From NCBI RefSeq assembly GCF_009730915.1, contig NC_052484.1, forward strand, positions 744,001 to 808,000: a stretch of DNA of 64,000 bases, written 5' to 3'. Position 1 is the stretch's first letter, and each line of letters starts with the position of its first letter. The notes under the pieces were generated by a model. The model was given only the letters and a program-made list of their open reading frames with translations, ran no database searches and was not told the DNA's origin. The DNA comes from Dioscorea cayenensis subsp. rotundata (lineage: Eukaryota > Streptophyta > Magnoliopsida > Dioscoreales > Dioscoreaceae). Of the stretch, positions 47,413 to 58,174 are shown piece by piece. The position numbers and the translations under genes were made by a program.

Positions 47413-49827
47413 TCAATAGTATGTAACTGAAATTGGACTCCTCACAACATGAGTTGTAGAATTCAAAATTAGATACCCTTCCGAGACTTGTCCACTCTGT
47501 GCAGTACCATTGCTTGTAAATTGAAGCCGGAAACTCTGTGTCTCATTCAGAGCTAAAAATGACATGTTTTTTGTGTCTGATCTAATATCAACTCCATCAG
47601 GCATCTTCTTGATTTGTAGATCGTAAAGCTCGGCTGGACCGACATTTGTGACTGCTCTTGTAATGACAATTGCTGAGCCTTTCGCTATTGGCATCCTCAA
47701 ACCGATTGAAGGATAGTTCAACTCGGCCGCTGTTATCGATTGAATTGTGGAGCAATCGATCCCTTGTTGTCGGACAATGGATTTGACAATGGGTGTAGAG
47801 TACATCCCACAAAGATATGGGATGTAATCCAATGGTTGGGTATCATAAACGAGTCCCGGGTCATTAGCTCCTTCTGGATTGACATGTCCGGCTCCCATGG
47901 CAAAGTAACTAGCCGGTTGGTGTGAGAAAGCATCATCGGCTATCGGATTCCCATCTAGATCCTCAGTGAGCGCAGTTGTCATGATTGCCGACTTTATCAT
48001 CGCAGGTGACCAATCAGGGTGATTCTTTTTTAGATCAGCAACAATGCCGGAGACATGAGGAGTGGCCATAGATGTACCGCTCATGAAATTAAAGGTTGAG
48101 GTTGTGTTACCTGTTGGATTAGGCCCGACTTCTACCGGCCAAGCCGCAAGAATATTCACTCCTGGTGCGATGATGTCTGGCTTTATAATGCCTCCATTAT
48201 ACTGACTAGGGCCTCTTCCAGAGAAATAAGCTACGGAAGGAGCAGGAGAGGCTCCAAATTGTGTACCTTTGAAGACAATCGATGCTGTCGAGTTTCTAGT
48301 ACTTCCCACATATGCTAATAGCTTTTGAGCATCAACATGGCTAATATGAGCAGCAGGAAGAACATGAGGATCTGAGTATGTTGTGAATCCTTGTTTTACA
48401 GTATTCATAATTATCAGTCCCTCTCCTCCAGCAGCTTTTACTCTCCTTCCTATCCCTACGCCAGAAAAGGGACTAGCCTCACATAAAACTATCTTTCCTT
48501 TAACATTGGCCGGATTTAGTTGTAATGAACATTCGAGATCATAATATATGCCTGTTGCTCCAGGGAACACGAGTTCTAAATTAGTAGCATTGTGTGTGTC
48601 TGGTTGATAAGCAGATTCACCATCGATTTCCATTCCATTACCGAGTATCACGGTTACCTTTTATCCTTCTATCAGTGCTGCTTGCTCCGATAGTAAAAAT
48701 CCATGGAGCATCATTCGAAATCTCACTCGCAGTGGGTCCAGAATTCCCAGCGGCAGCACAAGGAACTATTCCTTGAGTAATAGCGTAGAAAGAGGAAACC
48801 GCAATGCTACTATCTGAAAACTGTTTTGGGCCGGAGACGAGAGACATTGACAGCACATCGACACCGTCTCGAATGGCTTGGTCTATGCCTATTCAAAAAT
48901 CATATAATAGCAATAAGTGTATCTTAGAAAATATAGAAATCATCAAAATGAGAAGCCAAAGCTTATATATTCAAATTTATATCTTTCAAATTAATTGATA
49001 TAAAATTATTAATTACTCTAATGGTCTTTACCTGCTAGGATATCATCTTCAAATCCCGTGTTTCGATTCATTACTTTATAAACGGAAATATGAGCTCTTG
49101 GTGCAGTCCCTACCGCCGTTCCTCTAGCTTGGTTGAGGACTCCAGCATCATAAACCGGGCTTCCAGTGGCTATGCTAGCACAATGTGTCCCATGGCCAGT
49201 GACATCAAGAGGTGATGGATTTCTGCCCCGCCGGAATGCCATTGCACCAATGAGCTTGTTGTTACATACATTTGGTCCAAATGAACAATTACCGAACCAA
49301 TTAACCGGCGGAGCTGGAACTGCGTTAAAACTTTGAAAAGAAGGATGTGTAGGTGTGATGCCGGTGTCGATCACTCCAATAATAATCCCCTCTCCATATT
49401 GAGAGCTCCACCATAACCCTCCTCCTTCGCTCAAGCCCATAAACTCAGGAGTGTAGGTTGTTTGCGCTCTAACCTCTTCTGGCAGGCGAGCAAACAAAAA
49501 ACCCGGCTTTGTTTCCATGGCTAAAACTTCATCGGCTGTCAATAATGCTGCAAATCCACTAATTGCATGGCGATATGAATAGATCATCCGTTCTTCACCG
49601 GAGTCTAGACTATTGTTTGGCAAAAATGATCTATGAAAATTTGTGAGCTCTTCATCATTCACTAGATTCACTCCTCCGACAGGCTCTTCTACAAAAACTA
49701 TGAATGTCTTAACTTGATTGTCACTTACAATGGGCATAAGTTGGCATTGGATTAATCTAAGATATGAATTGGAAGCAAAGAGGATAATAAGCATTGCAAA
49801 AACGGTAGCACATTTCTTGTCTTCCAT
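47413..49827 (-). pseudogene. SBT-5, subtilase with one frameshift
   Basis: Exons 49032-49827 and 47413-48888. Exon 1 is open, with VIDTG and GHGTHCAS, but the residue pair before the His motif is Asp-Val-Thr (DVTGHGTH) where the others have DDTG. Exon 2 has one extra T in a T-run at about 48657-48660 (CCTTTTATCC against CCTTTATCC in SBT-6). Apart from that it is open to SPISVTYY, with oxyanion Asn (AAGNSG), PA domain with the long LVFPGATG form, and Ser (SGTSMATPHVSG). With the base present, translation fails before the PA domain. A single run-length difference may be a sequencing error, in which case this would be a third intact gene. Confidence 0.8.
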
Positions 49828-50030
49828 TTTGCAATGCTGTGTATTTTCATTGAAAGCTATTGAGTTGTATTTATATGGAGCAAAATGCTATCACATAGTA
49901 GCATCCAAGATAAGTAAGATGGATTATCATTGCACCACTTGCACCTATTCATGTGTCATTTAATCACTCAACAATCCAAAGGAAGCTTCCATGCATGTGT
50001 GTCCATCTTAATTATGTTTTTATCTTGTAC
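49828..50030 (-). promoter_or_regulatory. 5' flank of SBT-5 with TATA and RY motif
   Basis: CCATATAAATACAACTC about 45 bases before the ATG and CATGCATG at about 49992, on the minus strand. Confidence 0.45.
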
Positions 50031-50514
50031 ATATAACTATATATTAACATAGATTTTATTATATATAAAAGTTATATTCACATAATAGACAAAATCATGA
50101 ACTAAGTCTTCTCACAAAAAACATCACTAATTGCAATTCTTAAAGTGTACTGGAATATGTGTTCTTGAGATGCTCCTATGTACACTATTGCACTATGTCA
50201 AGTCTCAAACTTATTTCTGCCATGATAAATTGCAAGAACAGTTTTCTTATTTTTATTTTATCAGAACCATTCCAAACTTAAATGTCTACTTACCTACTTA
50301 AACACATTCATGTTTTTGCAGTTTTTCGAGTGACTTCATTGTAATAAATATCATAACAATTACTAGAACCTGGTTCCAGAGTTCCATGGAATACGGAAAA
50401 TTTAAATGTTAATAAGCATCATGAAAGAGAAGAGGATACACAAAATTTAAATGTTCAAGAGCTTACAAACACATGTTCTTCAAACCATGTAACTGATCAA
50501 GACAAACAAAATGA

Positions 50515-50703
50515 CTAATTTGCGAGATCTCTGAGCACTTGCAAGTCCACCTCTATCGAGTCAGTAGCTTGGATGTCATAATGTACACCTTCGAGTTCAT
50601 GCCTAAATCAGTCTTTGGTTATAGCGCACAACATCTTGGCACGAATACGGGAGGTTGAAGGTGACCTAAATCGACACAAAAACAATTTCAATTCCATTTT
50701 AGT
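50515..50703 (-). pseudogene. ADF relic 2, exon 3 only
   Basis: 50515 to about 50666 matches ADF exon 3, from the acceptor region to the stop (LRDLAN-type end), with several substitutions (for example CTTTGGTTATAGCG where the intact gene has CTTTCGATGTAGCG). Exons 1 and 2 are absent; LINE DNA begins soon after 50703. Confidence 0.8.
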
Positions 50704-50774
50704 ATTATAATACTCTCTTTTTAAAAAAAAATAATAATAATAATACTATTTTTTTAAGGAAAATGGAAAAAAAG

Positions 50775-52740
50775 AATTTTTGAATAAAGTGGATAAACCA
50801 CAGATTTATTAAAAAAGAGAGAAGGTAACAAAGAACACCAAGTACAGAAGAAAAATTAAAATACCAGACATAAGAAAATATAAAAGACTGTTTTCCTCAC
50901 CAAGGGATGAGGAAAACAAATCAGAACTAAAAGAAAAAACAAAAAAGACAAGGAGAGAAAAGATAACAAGTCGGGCCGGCAAAATCAACCATCAGGAGAC
51001 ACAGGCCTGTCCAGCAACAACGAGAGTGGATTACTCCTAACCAGAGGTGTGCACCGAATCACCAGCGGGATCGGTTGATCTAGAGCTCAGAAAGTTAAGG
51101 GAGCGTTTAATCCTCTGAACAACATCAGAGGGTTCCTGTTGATGGGCCTCCGCATCTGCAGAAATCCAAGAGAGAAGCAAATTAGCTGTTTTGTAGAGAG
51201 TAGAAAAAATGGGAGACTGAATTTGATTAAAAAAGCGGTTGTTGCGTTCCAGCCAGATATTCTAGAAGATAGCTCTAGAACAGAGATCCCAGATAATCCT
51301 GGAAGTAGGATTCAAAGAGGGGATCCAAGTGGTCCAGATATTAGAAACAGAGGATGGAAGAATATCAATATCTAATAAACATTTGAAGTAAGACCAGATT
51401 CTTTCTGAGAAAATACAATCAATGAAAAGGTGGTCCACTGTTTCTGAGTTGTTATGACTTAGTATACATGTGTCAGAGTCAGAATTTTATTACAACCTTT
51501 TTTAAAAAGATTTTCAAGAGTCAGAATTTTATTATCCCAGGCAAGCCAACAGAATAAAGTTATTTTACTAGGAGATTTTATCTTCCAGAATTTGGAGTAA
51601 AGTTGACTGTGAATTCCTCCATCAATAAGAAAGTTGTAGCATGATTTGACAGAGAAGGCTCCATTTCTATTTAATGACCAGAGAAAGGAATCCTCTTGGT
51701 CGATCATTTGGACAATTCGGAATATAATTATGAATTATGTCAAAGTCGTCTGTGGAGGTTGTTCTGAACGTATTACCACAAGAATTAAGAATATGAATAA
51801 ATTGTCTTACTGTAATCCAAGGAAAATAACATTCCAAAAAAAGTGATGGCCAACGATCTTTTGGAGATAGACCCTCTAACCATCTATCAAACCAGAAAAG
51901 TGTATTATTACCACTCCCAATTGATTTGATTATACATGATCAAAATGAGGGTAGAATGGCATTAATTCCCGACCATAAGAAAGACTTATTTCTAGGTGGT
52001 TGATGATATAAAATGCCATGCGATTCTCTAATCGCGTAGTTGGCATTGATTATCTTGGTCCAACAGGAAACCGGCTTTGTTGTGATTTTCCACCATCACT
52101 TACCCAGCAACGCGTTGTTGAAGACCTGTAAATCCAAAATTCCCCAATTACCCATGTTACGGGGTCGGCAGATTCTTTTCCAAGCAATTAATCTAATTCC
52201 CTTAGATCCCAGATTCGGGCCCTTCCAAAAGAAATCTCTTCTTATTTTATCGATCTCATGAATGACCCAAGCAGGAAGTTTAAATACTGATATCCAGTAT
52301 ACTGGGAGTGATGAAAGTACAGAATTGATAAGGGTAATTAAGTCTACCCCCCAGGGAAAGGTAAATTGCTTTCCAGTGTGAAAACCTATCGCGGACGGTA
52401 TCAATTTACCTTGTCCAATCTTGTCGCCTAGGACGTCTACCAGAGAGGGGAACACCCAGGTATGTAATGGGTAGACAATCCCTATTGCAATTGAGAATTC
52501 TAGCTGAAGATGAGTGAGGTTGGTAACCAAAATTTGTGGAGTAAAGACAGCTTTTTGAAAAATTAATTGAAAGATCAGAACAACCTTCAAAGAGATAAAG
52601 TAATAATTTAATGATTTTGAGATCATCATGTCCACCAGCAGAAAAAATAATTAAATTATCTGCATATTGTAATTGACAGATGCTGTTTGAGTGGTCGAGC
52701 TGAACTCCAACCAAAACTTTGGAATTAATAGTCTTTATGA
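50775..52740 (-). mobile_element. 5'-truncated L1-type LINE in ADF relic 2
   Basis: Minus-strand LINE whose tail is the recurring TTTTTGAATAAAGTGG and ATAAACCAC at 50775-50810. Going 5' to 3' on the minus strand: end of the reverse transcriptase (QYADNLIIFSAGG, with Asn where the second catalytic Asp is expected), thumb region (LPITYLGVPL), the post-RT segment (GPNLGSKGIRLIAWKRICRP), and a zf-RVT-like segment (SPSKITLFCWLAW). The frame changes near 52406-52440 and again before 51710, so it is dead. Its 5' end joins the Copia gag fragment at 52740. Confidence 0.8.
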
Positions 52741-53150
52741 TTTGGCTCGGGAACCCCTTCTCCACTAGATCCCATATAGATCCTAAGATCGGAACAACGT
52801 TTTCATTTTGATGCTCCATTGCTTGTAATTTTCTTCTTTAAAGATGGGAGTCATCATATCTGTTGAGATTAGCGGACTATCACACCATTCGCAGCCATAC
52901 TACAGCTCAGCGAACGAGGCAGAGAAATTCCTCACGTCAGAGGGATTAAACGGAGCTTCTCAACAACTCTGATACCACCATTGGTTACTTCTTCGAAATA
53001 TTATCTCATTCATTCATACATACATCATAAGAGATGCAAAATACAAACTATAAATGACTACAAGAGAACAGACAAAGTAACATACTTTCAAAAGCATGCG
53101 CATGCACATGCACATGCACGTTCATGCTAGCTACCTAGCTTAATACAAAT
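52740..53150 (-). mobile_element. Copia fossil, gag start plus probable LTR
   Basis: The minus strand reads a Copia gag beginning (WSIKMKTLFRS, then WDLVEKGFP) after the primer-binding-site-like TGGTATCAGAG near 52979. DNA from about 52984 to 53150 (TGGTTACTTCTTCG onwards) may be its LTR. It is broken and paralogous to 42000-42305, sharing the leader and adjacency to an ADF relic. Confidence 0.6.
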
Positions 53151-53284
53151 AATCTTAGTACTGATATCAAAAACACAATAAAAAAGTTTCAAACTTTATT
53201 CCAGCAAACCATGCAAAGATATAGTAATATGTCATTCATGCAAGTGGCCCATACTATAGCATCAATCTTTTCCTTGTCATCATG

Positions 53285-53410
53285 CAGTCTCCAATCAAAC
53301 TTCAGCATGTGTGCCCATCTTAAATATGCTGTCATCTTCTTATAAATAAAAATTCGATATGAAGCTAACCATTAATATTCACAGTTGTAAACCATTAATA
53401 TTTGAATGTT
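53285..53410 (-). other. Upstream relic of a lost subtilase
   Basis: GTGTGCCCATCTTAAATATG, then ATAAAAATTCGATATGAAGC and TAACCATTAATATTCACAG match the far-upstream region of SBT-1 (18868-18950) and of SBT-3 (35405-35480). No subtilase lies to its left; LINE and Copia DNA do. Confidence 0.55.
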
Positions 53411-53499
53411 TTTCAGTTTTTGGCATGTTGAAAAAAAAACAAAACAAAACGAAAAACAAACTAGAAAAATCTCAATTTTTTTCCCTTTTTGGATATTAT

Positions 53500-53740
53500 C
53501 ATCCATGCAATCCAAATCTTATCCCATAATCCATGCCTACTCTTGTTCTTTTATGTTCATTAATATTTGCCACCATAGTCTCCCTTCAAAGTTTTCACAG
53601 TTAGCTCAAACTATCACTTATTAGCTACTTTGGCATTCATCACTTTGTCCCCCCTTCTTCTCAACTCTAGAAATTAGATTGGCATTCAGTTCTTTGTCCC
53701 CGTTCTTCTGTACTCTAGAAATTAGATTACTTCTGGTTCT
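53500..53740 (+). pseudogene. TM-gene remnant
   Basis: TTGTTCTTTTATGTTCATTA, AGTTAGCTCAAACTATCACT and TTGGCATTCATCACTTTGTC match the middle of TM-1 and TM-2, and a CTCAACTCTAGAAATTAGAT segment occurs twice. No frame survives. Confidence 0.6.
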
Positions 53741-53789
53741 CTCTCTCTCCATATATATATATATTGATAAATATGACAAATATATATAA

Positions 53790-53985
53790 AATCAGGGGCA
53801 TGTGCAAGGACCGAAAGTTGTGCATCTTTACCAGGTGACATAGGGTTTAGACTACAAACCTGAACCCACAACCAAAGATTCATTACCACCAATGCTTCTA
53901 AAGAAACTTGAACTCAGGACTTGTAAATCTTGGCGCACCAACGCTTTACACAATTGGGCTAATATGGCTGGACTATGAACCTTTA
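53790..53985 (-). mobile_element. SINE-like element, copy 3
   Basis: The complement has TTAGCCCAATTGTGTAAAGC (A-box-like) and AAGTCCTGAGTTCAAGTTTC (B-box-like). It is close to copy 2, and the left end GGGCATGTGCAAGGACCG is shared. Confidence 0.5.
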
Positions 53986-54405
53986 ATTTTATTACTTAAA
54001 AATATTTTTATAATTAATTTTTAAAAACAATATAATATTTTCAATAATAAAAAACATTTTTCATAAAAATATTTAATCATATAAATATTAAAATATTAAA
54101 ATCTTTAATATTTATTTAATTTATTACCTAAAAATATTTTTAAAATTAATTTTTAAAAACAATATAATATTTTCAATAATAAAAAATATTTTTTCATAAG
54201 AACTTAATCATATAAATATTAAATTATTAAAATATTTAATATTTATTTAATTTATTACTTAAAAATATTTTTATAATTATTTTTTAAAACAATAAAATAT
54301 TTTCAATAAAAAAATATTTTTGTCATAAAAACTTTTAATCATAAAAATATTTAATGTTTCTTTAATTTTATTACTTAAAAATATTTTTATAATTAAATTT
54401 AAAGA
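53983..54405. repeat. AT-rich tandem repeat, period about 130
   Basis: Units start at about 53983, 54115, 54247 and 54360, each with TTATTACTTAAAAATATTTTT and a TTTTCAATAATAAAAAA segment. Three full units and a partial one. Confidence 0.75.
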
Positions 54406-54595
54406 TACCACTTACTTTACTGCATTTCATCTTACAGTAAATTTTGTTGTAAGTTGAAATATTGTAAAAGTGGGTGAGATGTATATCCGCTTACATGTAA
54501 GTAGAACTTTTACAGCAAATCAAACAGTCACTTACATGTAAAATTAATTACATTACAGTTACTTACAGCTAACCAAACAGCTTGTATTTGGTTTT
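54405..54595. repeat. Possible hAT-like MITE
   Basis: Repeated CTTACATGTAA motifs and an AACCAAACAG end are the sort seen in foldback elements. Inverted arms are weak, I could not find target duplications, and the boundaries are guesses. Confidence 0.3.
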
Positions 54596-55031
54596 ACATT
54601 TGAATCGGACCGAGGTAAAATCAAATCCATTCATTTCAAAACAAAATGCTAATCCCAAGACAAAACTAACTTATCTCCACCCACTCTTTTATGTCACTAG
54701 AAACAAGGACAAGAAAAACTACCTTCATGATAGCCAATAGGATAATTAGTATTTCATTATTTTCCTTAGATGATACAAATTCTACTTGTAAATTTTTAAT
54801 AATTAATTCTAAAAAAATTATAATTACTAATATGATTTAATAAAGTCATTTTTATTTGTATATCTTTACCAACACATTTATTTGATAATAGAAGGAAAAT
54901 AGTTTTCATTTATTAAAAATCACAAAAAAAAAAAACAATATATAAGTTTTTAGTTGCATCCACTCTTATTTAAAAATCACAATGTAGTAGCTCATATGCA
55001 AGAAATCTCAAAAGGAAGTGCATACTACTGA

Positions 55032-57432
55032 TCAGTAGTATGTAATTGAAATTGGACTCCTGACAACATGAGTTGTAGAATTCAAAATTAGATACCCTTC
55101 TGAGACTTGCCCACTCTGTGCAGTACCATTGCTCGTAAACTGAAGCCGAAAACTCTGCGTCTCATTCAGAGCTGAAAATGACAGATTTTTTTTGTCTGAT
55201 CTAATATCAACTCCATCAGGCATTTTCTTGATTTGTAGATCGTACAGCTCAGCCGGACCGACATTTGTGACTGTTCTTGTAATGACAATTGCTGAGCCTT
55301 TCGCTATTGGCATCCTCAAACCGATTGAAGGATAGTTCAACTCGGCAGCTGTTATCGATTGAATTATGGAGCAATCAATCCCTTGTTGTCGGACAATGGA
55401 TTTGACAGTGGGTGTAGAGTACATCCCACAAAGATACGGGATGTAATCCAATGGTTGGGTGTCATAAACAAGTCCCGGGTCATTAGCTCTTTCTGGATTG
55501 ACATGTCCGGCTCCCATGGCAAAGTAACTAGCCGGTTGGTGTGAGAAAGCATCATCGGCTATCGGATTCCCATCTAGATCCTCAGTGAGCGCAGTTGTCA
55601 TGATTGCCGACTTGATCATCGCAGGTGACCAATCAGGGTGATTCTTTTTTAGATCAGCAACAATGCCGGAGACATGAGGAGTGGCCATAGATGTACCGCT
55701 CATGAAATTAAAGGTTGAGGTTGTGTTACCTGTTGGATTAGGCCCGACTTCTACCGGCCAAGCCGCAAGAATATTCACTCCTGGTGCGATGATGTCTGGC
55801 TTTATAATGCCTCCATTATATTGACTAGGGCCTCTTCCAGAGAAATAAGCTACGGAAGGAGTAGGAGAGGCTCCAAATTGTGTACCTTTGAAGACAATCG
55901 ATGCTGTCGGGTTTCTAGTAGTTTGCACATATGCCTTTAGCTTTTGAGCATCAACATGGCTAACATGAGCAGCAGGAAGAACATGAGGATCCGAGGATGT
56001 TGTGAATCCGTGTTTTACGTCATTCATAATTATCATTCCCTCTCCTTCGGCATCTTTTACTATCCTTCCTATCAATAAAGAAAAGGGACTAACCTCGCAT
56101 AAAACTATCTTTCCTTTGACATCAGCCGCGTCTACTGATAAACAGTCAGGATCAGAACCAGGAAGCACGAGTTCTAAATCAGTAGCATTATGTGTGTCTG
56201 GTTGATAAGCAGATTCACCATCGATTTCCATTCCATTACCCAGCATCACGGTTACCTTTATCCTTCTATCCGTGTTGCTTGCTCCTACAGTTAAAATCCA
56301 TGGAGCATCATTTGAAATAACACTTGCAGTGGGGCCGGAATTCCCAGCAGCAGCACAAGGAACTATTCCTTGGGTAATAGCATAGAAAGAGGACACCGCA
56401 ATGCCACTATCTAAAAAGTGTTTTGGTCCAGAAACAAGAGACATTGAGAGCACATTGACACCATCTCGAATGGCTTGGTCTATGCCTATCCAAAAATCAT
56501 GTAATAATAATTAGAGTAGCTTAGAAAATATAAAAATCAAAATGAGAAACCAAAACTTATATATTCATGCGCTGATCAAATTCATATCTTTCAAATTAAT
56601 TGATATGAGACTATTAATTATTCAAATGAATTTTACCTGCTAGCATATCATCGTCTGATCCAAGGTTTCTATACAATACTTTGTAAGCAGAGATATGAGC
56701 TCTCGGCGCAATCCCTCCTGCTGTTCCTCTAGCTTGGCCAAGGACTCCAGCATCATAAACAGGGCTTCCAGCGGCTATGCTAGCACAATGTGTCCCATGG
56801 CCAGTGTCATCAAGAGGTGACGGATTTTTACCGTTTTGGAATGCCATTGCGCCAATGAGTTTGTTGTTGCATACATTCGGTCCAAACGAACAATTGCCGA
56901 ACCAATTAACCGGCGGAGCCGGAACTGCATTAAAACTTTGAAAAGAAGGATGTGTAGGAGTGATGCCGTTGTCGATCACTCCAATAATAATCCCCTCTCC
57001 ATATTGAGAGCTCCACCATAACCCTCCTCCTATGCTCAAGCCCATAAACTCAGGAGTGTAGGTTGTTTCCGCTCTAACCTCTTCGGGCAGGCGAGCAAAC
57101 AAGAAACCTGGTTTTGTTTCCATGGCTAAAGCTTCATCGGCTGTCAACAATGCCGCAAATCCACTAATGGCATGGCGATATGAATAGATCATACGTTCTT
57201 CACCAGAGTCTAGACTATTGTTTGGCAAAAATGATCTATGAAAATTTGTTAGCTCTTCATCATTCACTAGATTGGCTCCTCCGACAGGCTCTTCTACAAA
57301 AACTATGAATGTCTTAACTTGATTGTCACTAACAATAGGCATAAGTTGGCATTGGATCAATCTAAGATAAGAATTGGAAGCAAAGAGGATAATAAGCATT
57401 GCAAAAAAGGTAGCACATTTCTTGTCTTCCAT
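55032..57432 (-). CDS. SBT-6, P69-like secreted subtilase, apparently intact
   Basis: Exons 56637-57432 and 55032-56485 (phase 1, GCAG|GTAAAA and GATAG|GCATAG) give 749 residues. Start MEDKKCATFF; signal peptide to about 29; I9 prodomain about 40-115; S8 domain with Asp154, His212 (GHGTHCAS), oxyanion Asn314 (AAGNSG) and Ser531 (SGTSMATPHVSG); PA domain about 345-480; Fn3-like domain to SPISITYY. N-glycosylation-type motifs occur (for example NNS, NTT, NET). Two oddities: the residue after the catalytic Asp is Asn (VIDNG, normally Thr or Ser), and the PA entry is shortened (LPGSDPDCLS) by several residues relative to SBT-2. Predicted secreted protease, like SBT-2, but activity is uncertain because of the DNG motif. 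It is closest to SBT-4. Confidence 0.85.
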
Positions 57433-57640
57433 TTTGCAATGCTGTGCATCTCCATTGTAAGCTAGTGAGTAGTATTTATATGGAGCAAAATACTATCACA
57501 TAGTAGCATCCAAGATAAGGAAGATTGATTATTATTGCACCACTTGCACCTATTCATGTGTCATTTAATCACTCAACAATCCAAAGGATGCTTCCATGCA
57601 TGTGTGTCCATCTTAATTATGTTTTCATCTTGTAAATATA
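57433..57640 (-). promoter_or_regulatory. Promoter region of SBT-6 with TATA and RY motif
   Basis: The minus strand reads CCATATAAATACTACTC about 40-50 bases before the ATG, a good TATA box, and CATGCATG at about 57597. CACTTGCACC and CACTCAACAATCC are also kept in the other copies. Confidence 0.5.
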
Positions 57641-58174
57641 ACTATACATTAACATATATAGTTTTATTATATATAAAGGTTATATTAACATAATAAACAA
57701 AATCATGAACTAAGTCTTCTCACAAGAAACATCACTTATTGCAATTATTAAAGTGTACTGGAATATATGTTCTTGAGATGCTCCTATGTACATTATTGCA
57801 CTATGTCGAATCTCAAACTTATTTTTGCCATGATAAATTGCAAGAATAGTTTTCTTATTTTTATTTAATCAGAACCATTCCAAACTTAAATGTCTACTTA
57901 TCTACTTAAACATATTCATGTTTTTGCAGTTTTTCAAGTGACTTCATTGTAATAAATATCATAACAATTACTAGAACCTGGTTCCAGAGTTCCATAGAAT
58001 ACGGAAAATTTAAATGATAATAAGCATCATGTAAGAGAAGAGGATACACAAAGACAAGGGAAATCTTAGAGATTAACTAAGAAGAGAAGTATCCAAACAA
58101 TATGTCTTATTTTTTTTAGAGCTTACAAACACATGTTCTTCAAACCATGTAACTGATCAAGACAAACAAAATGA

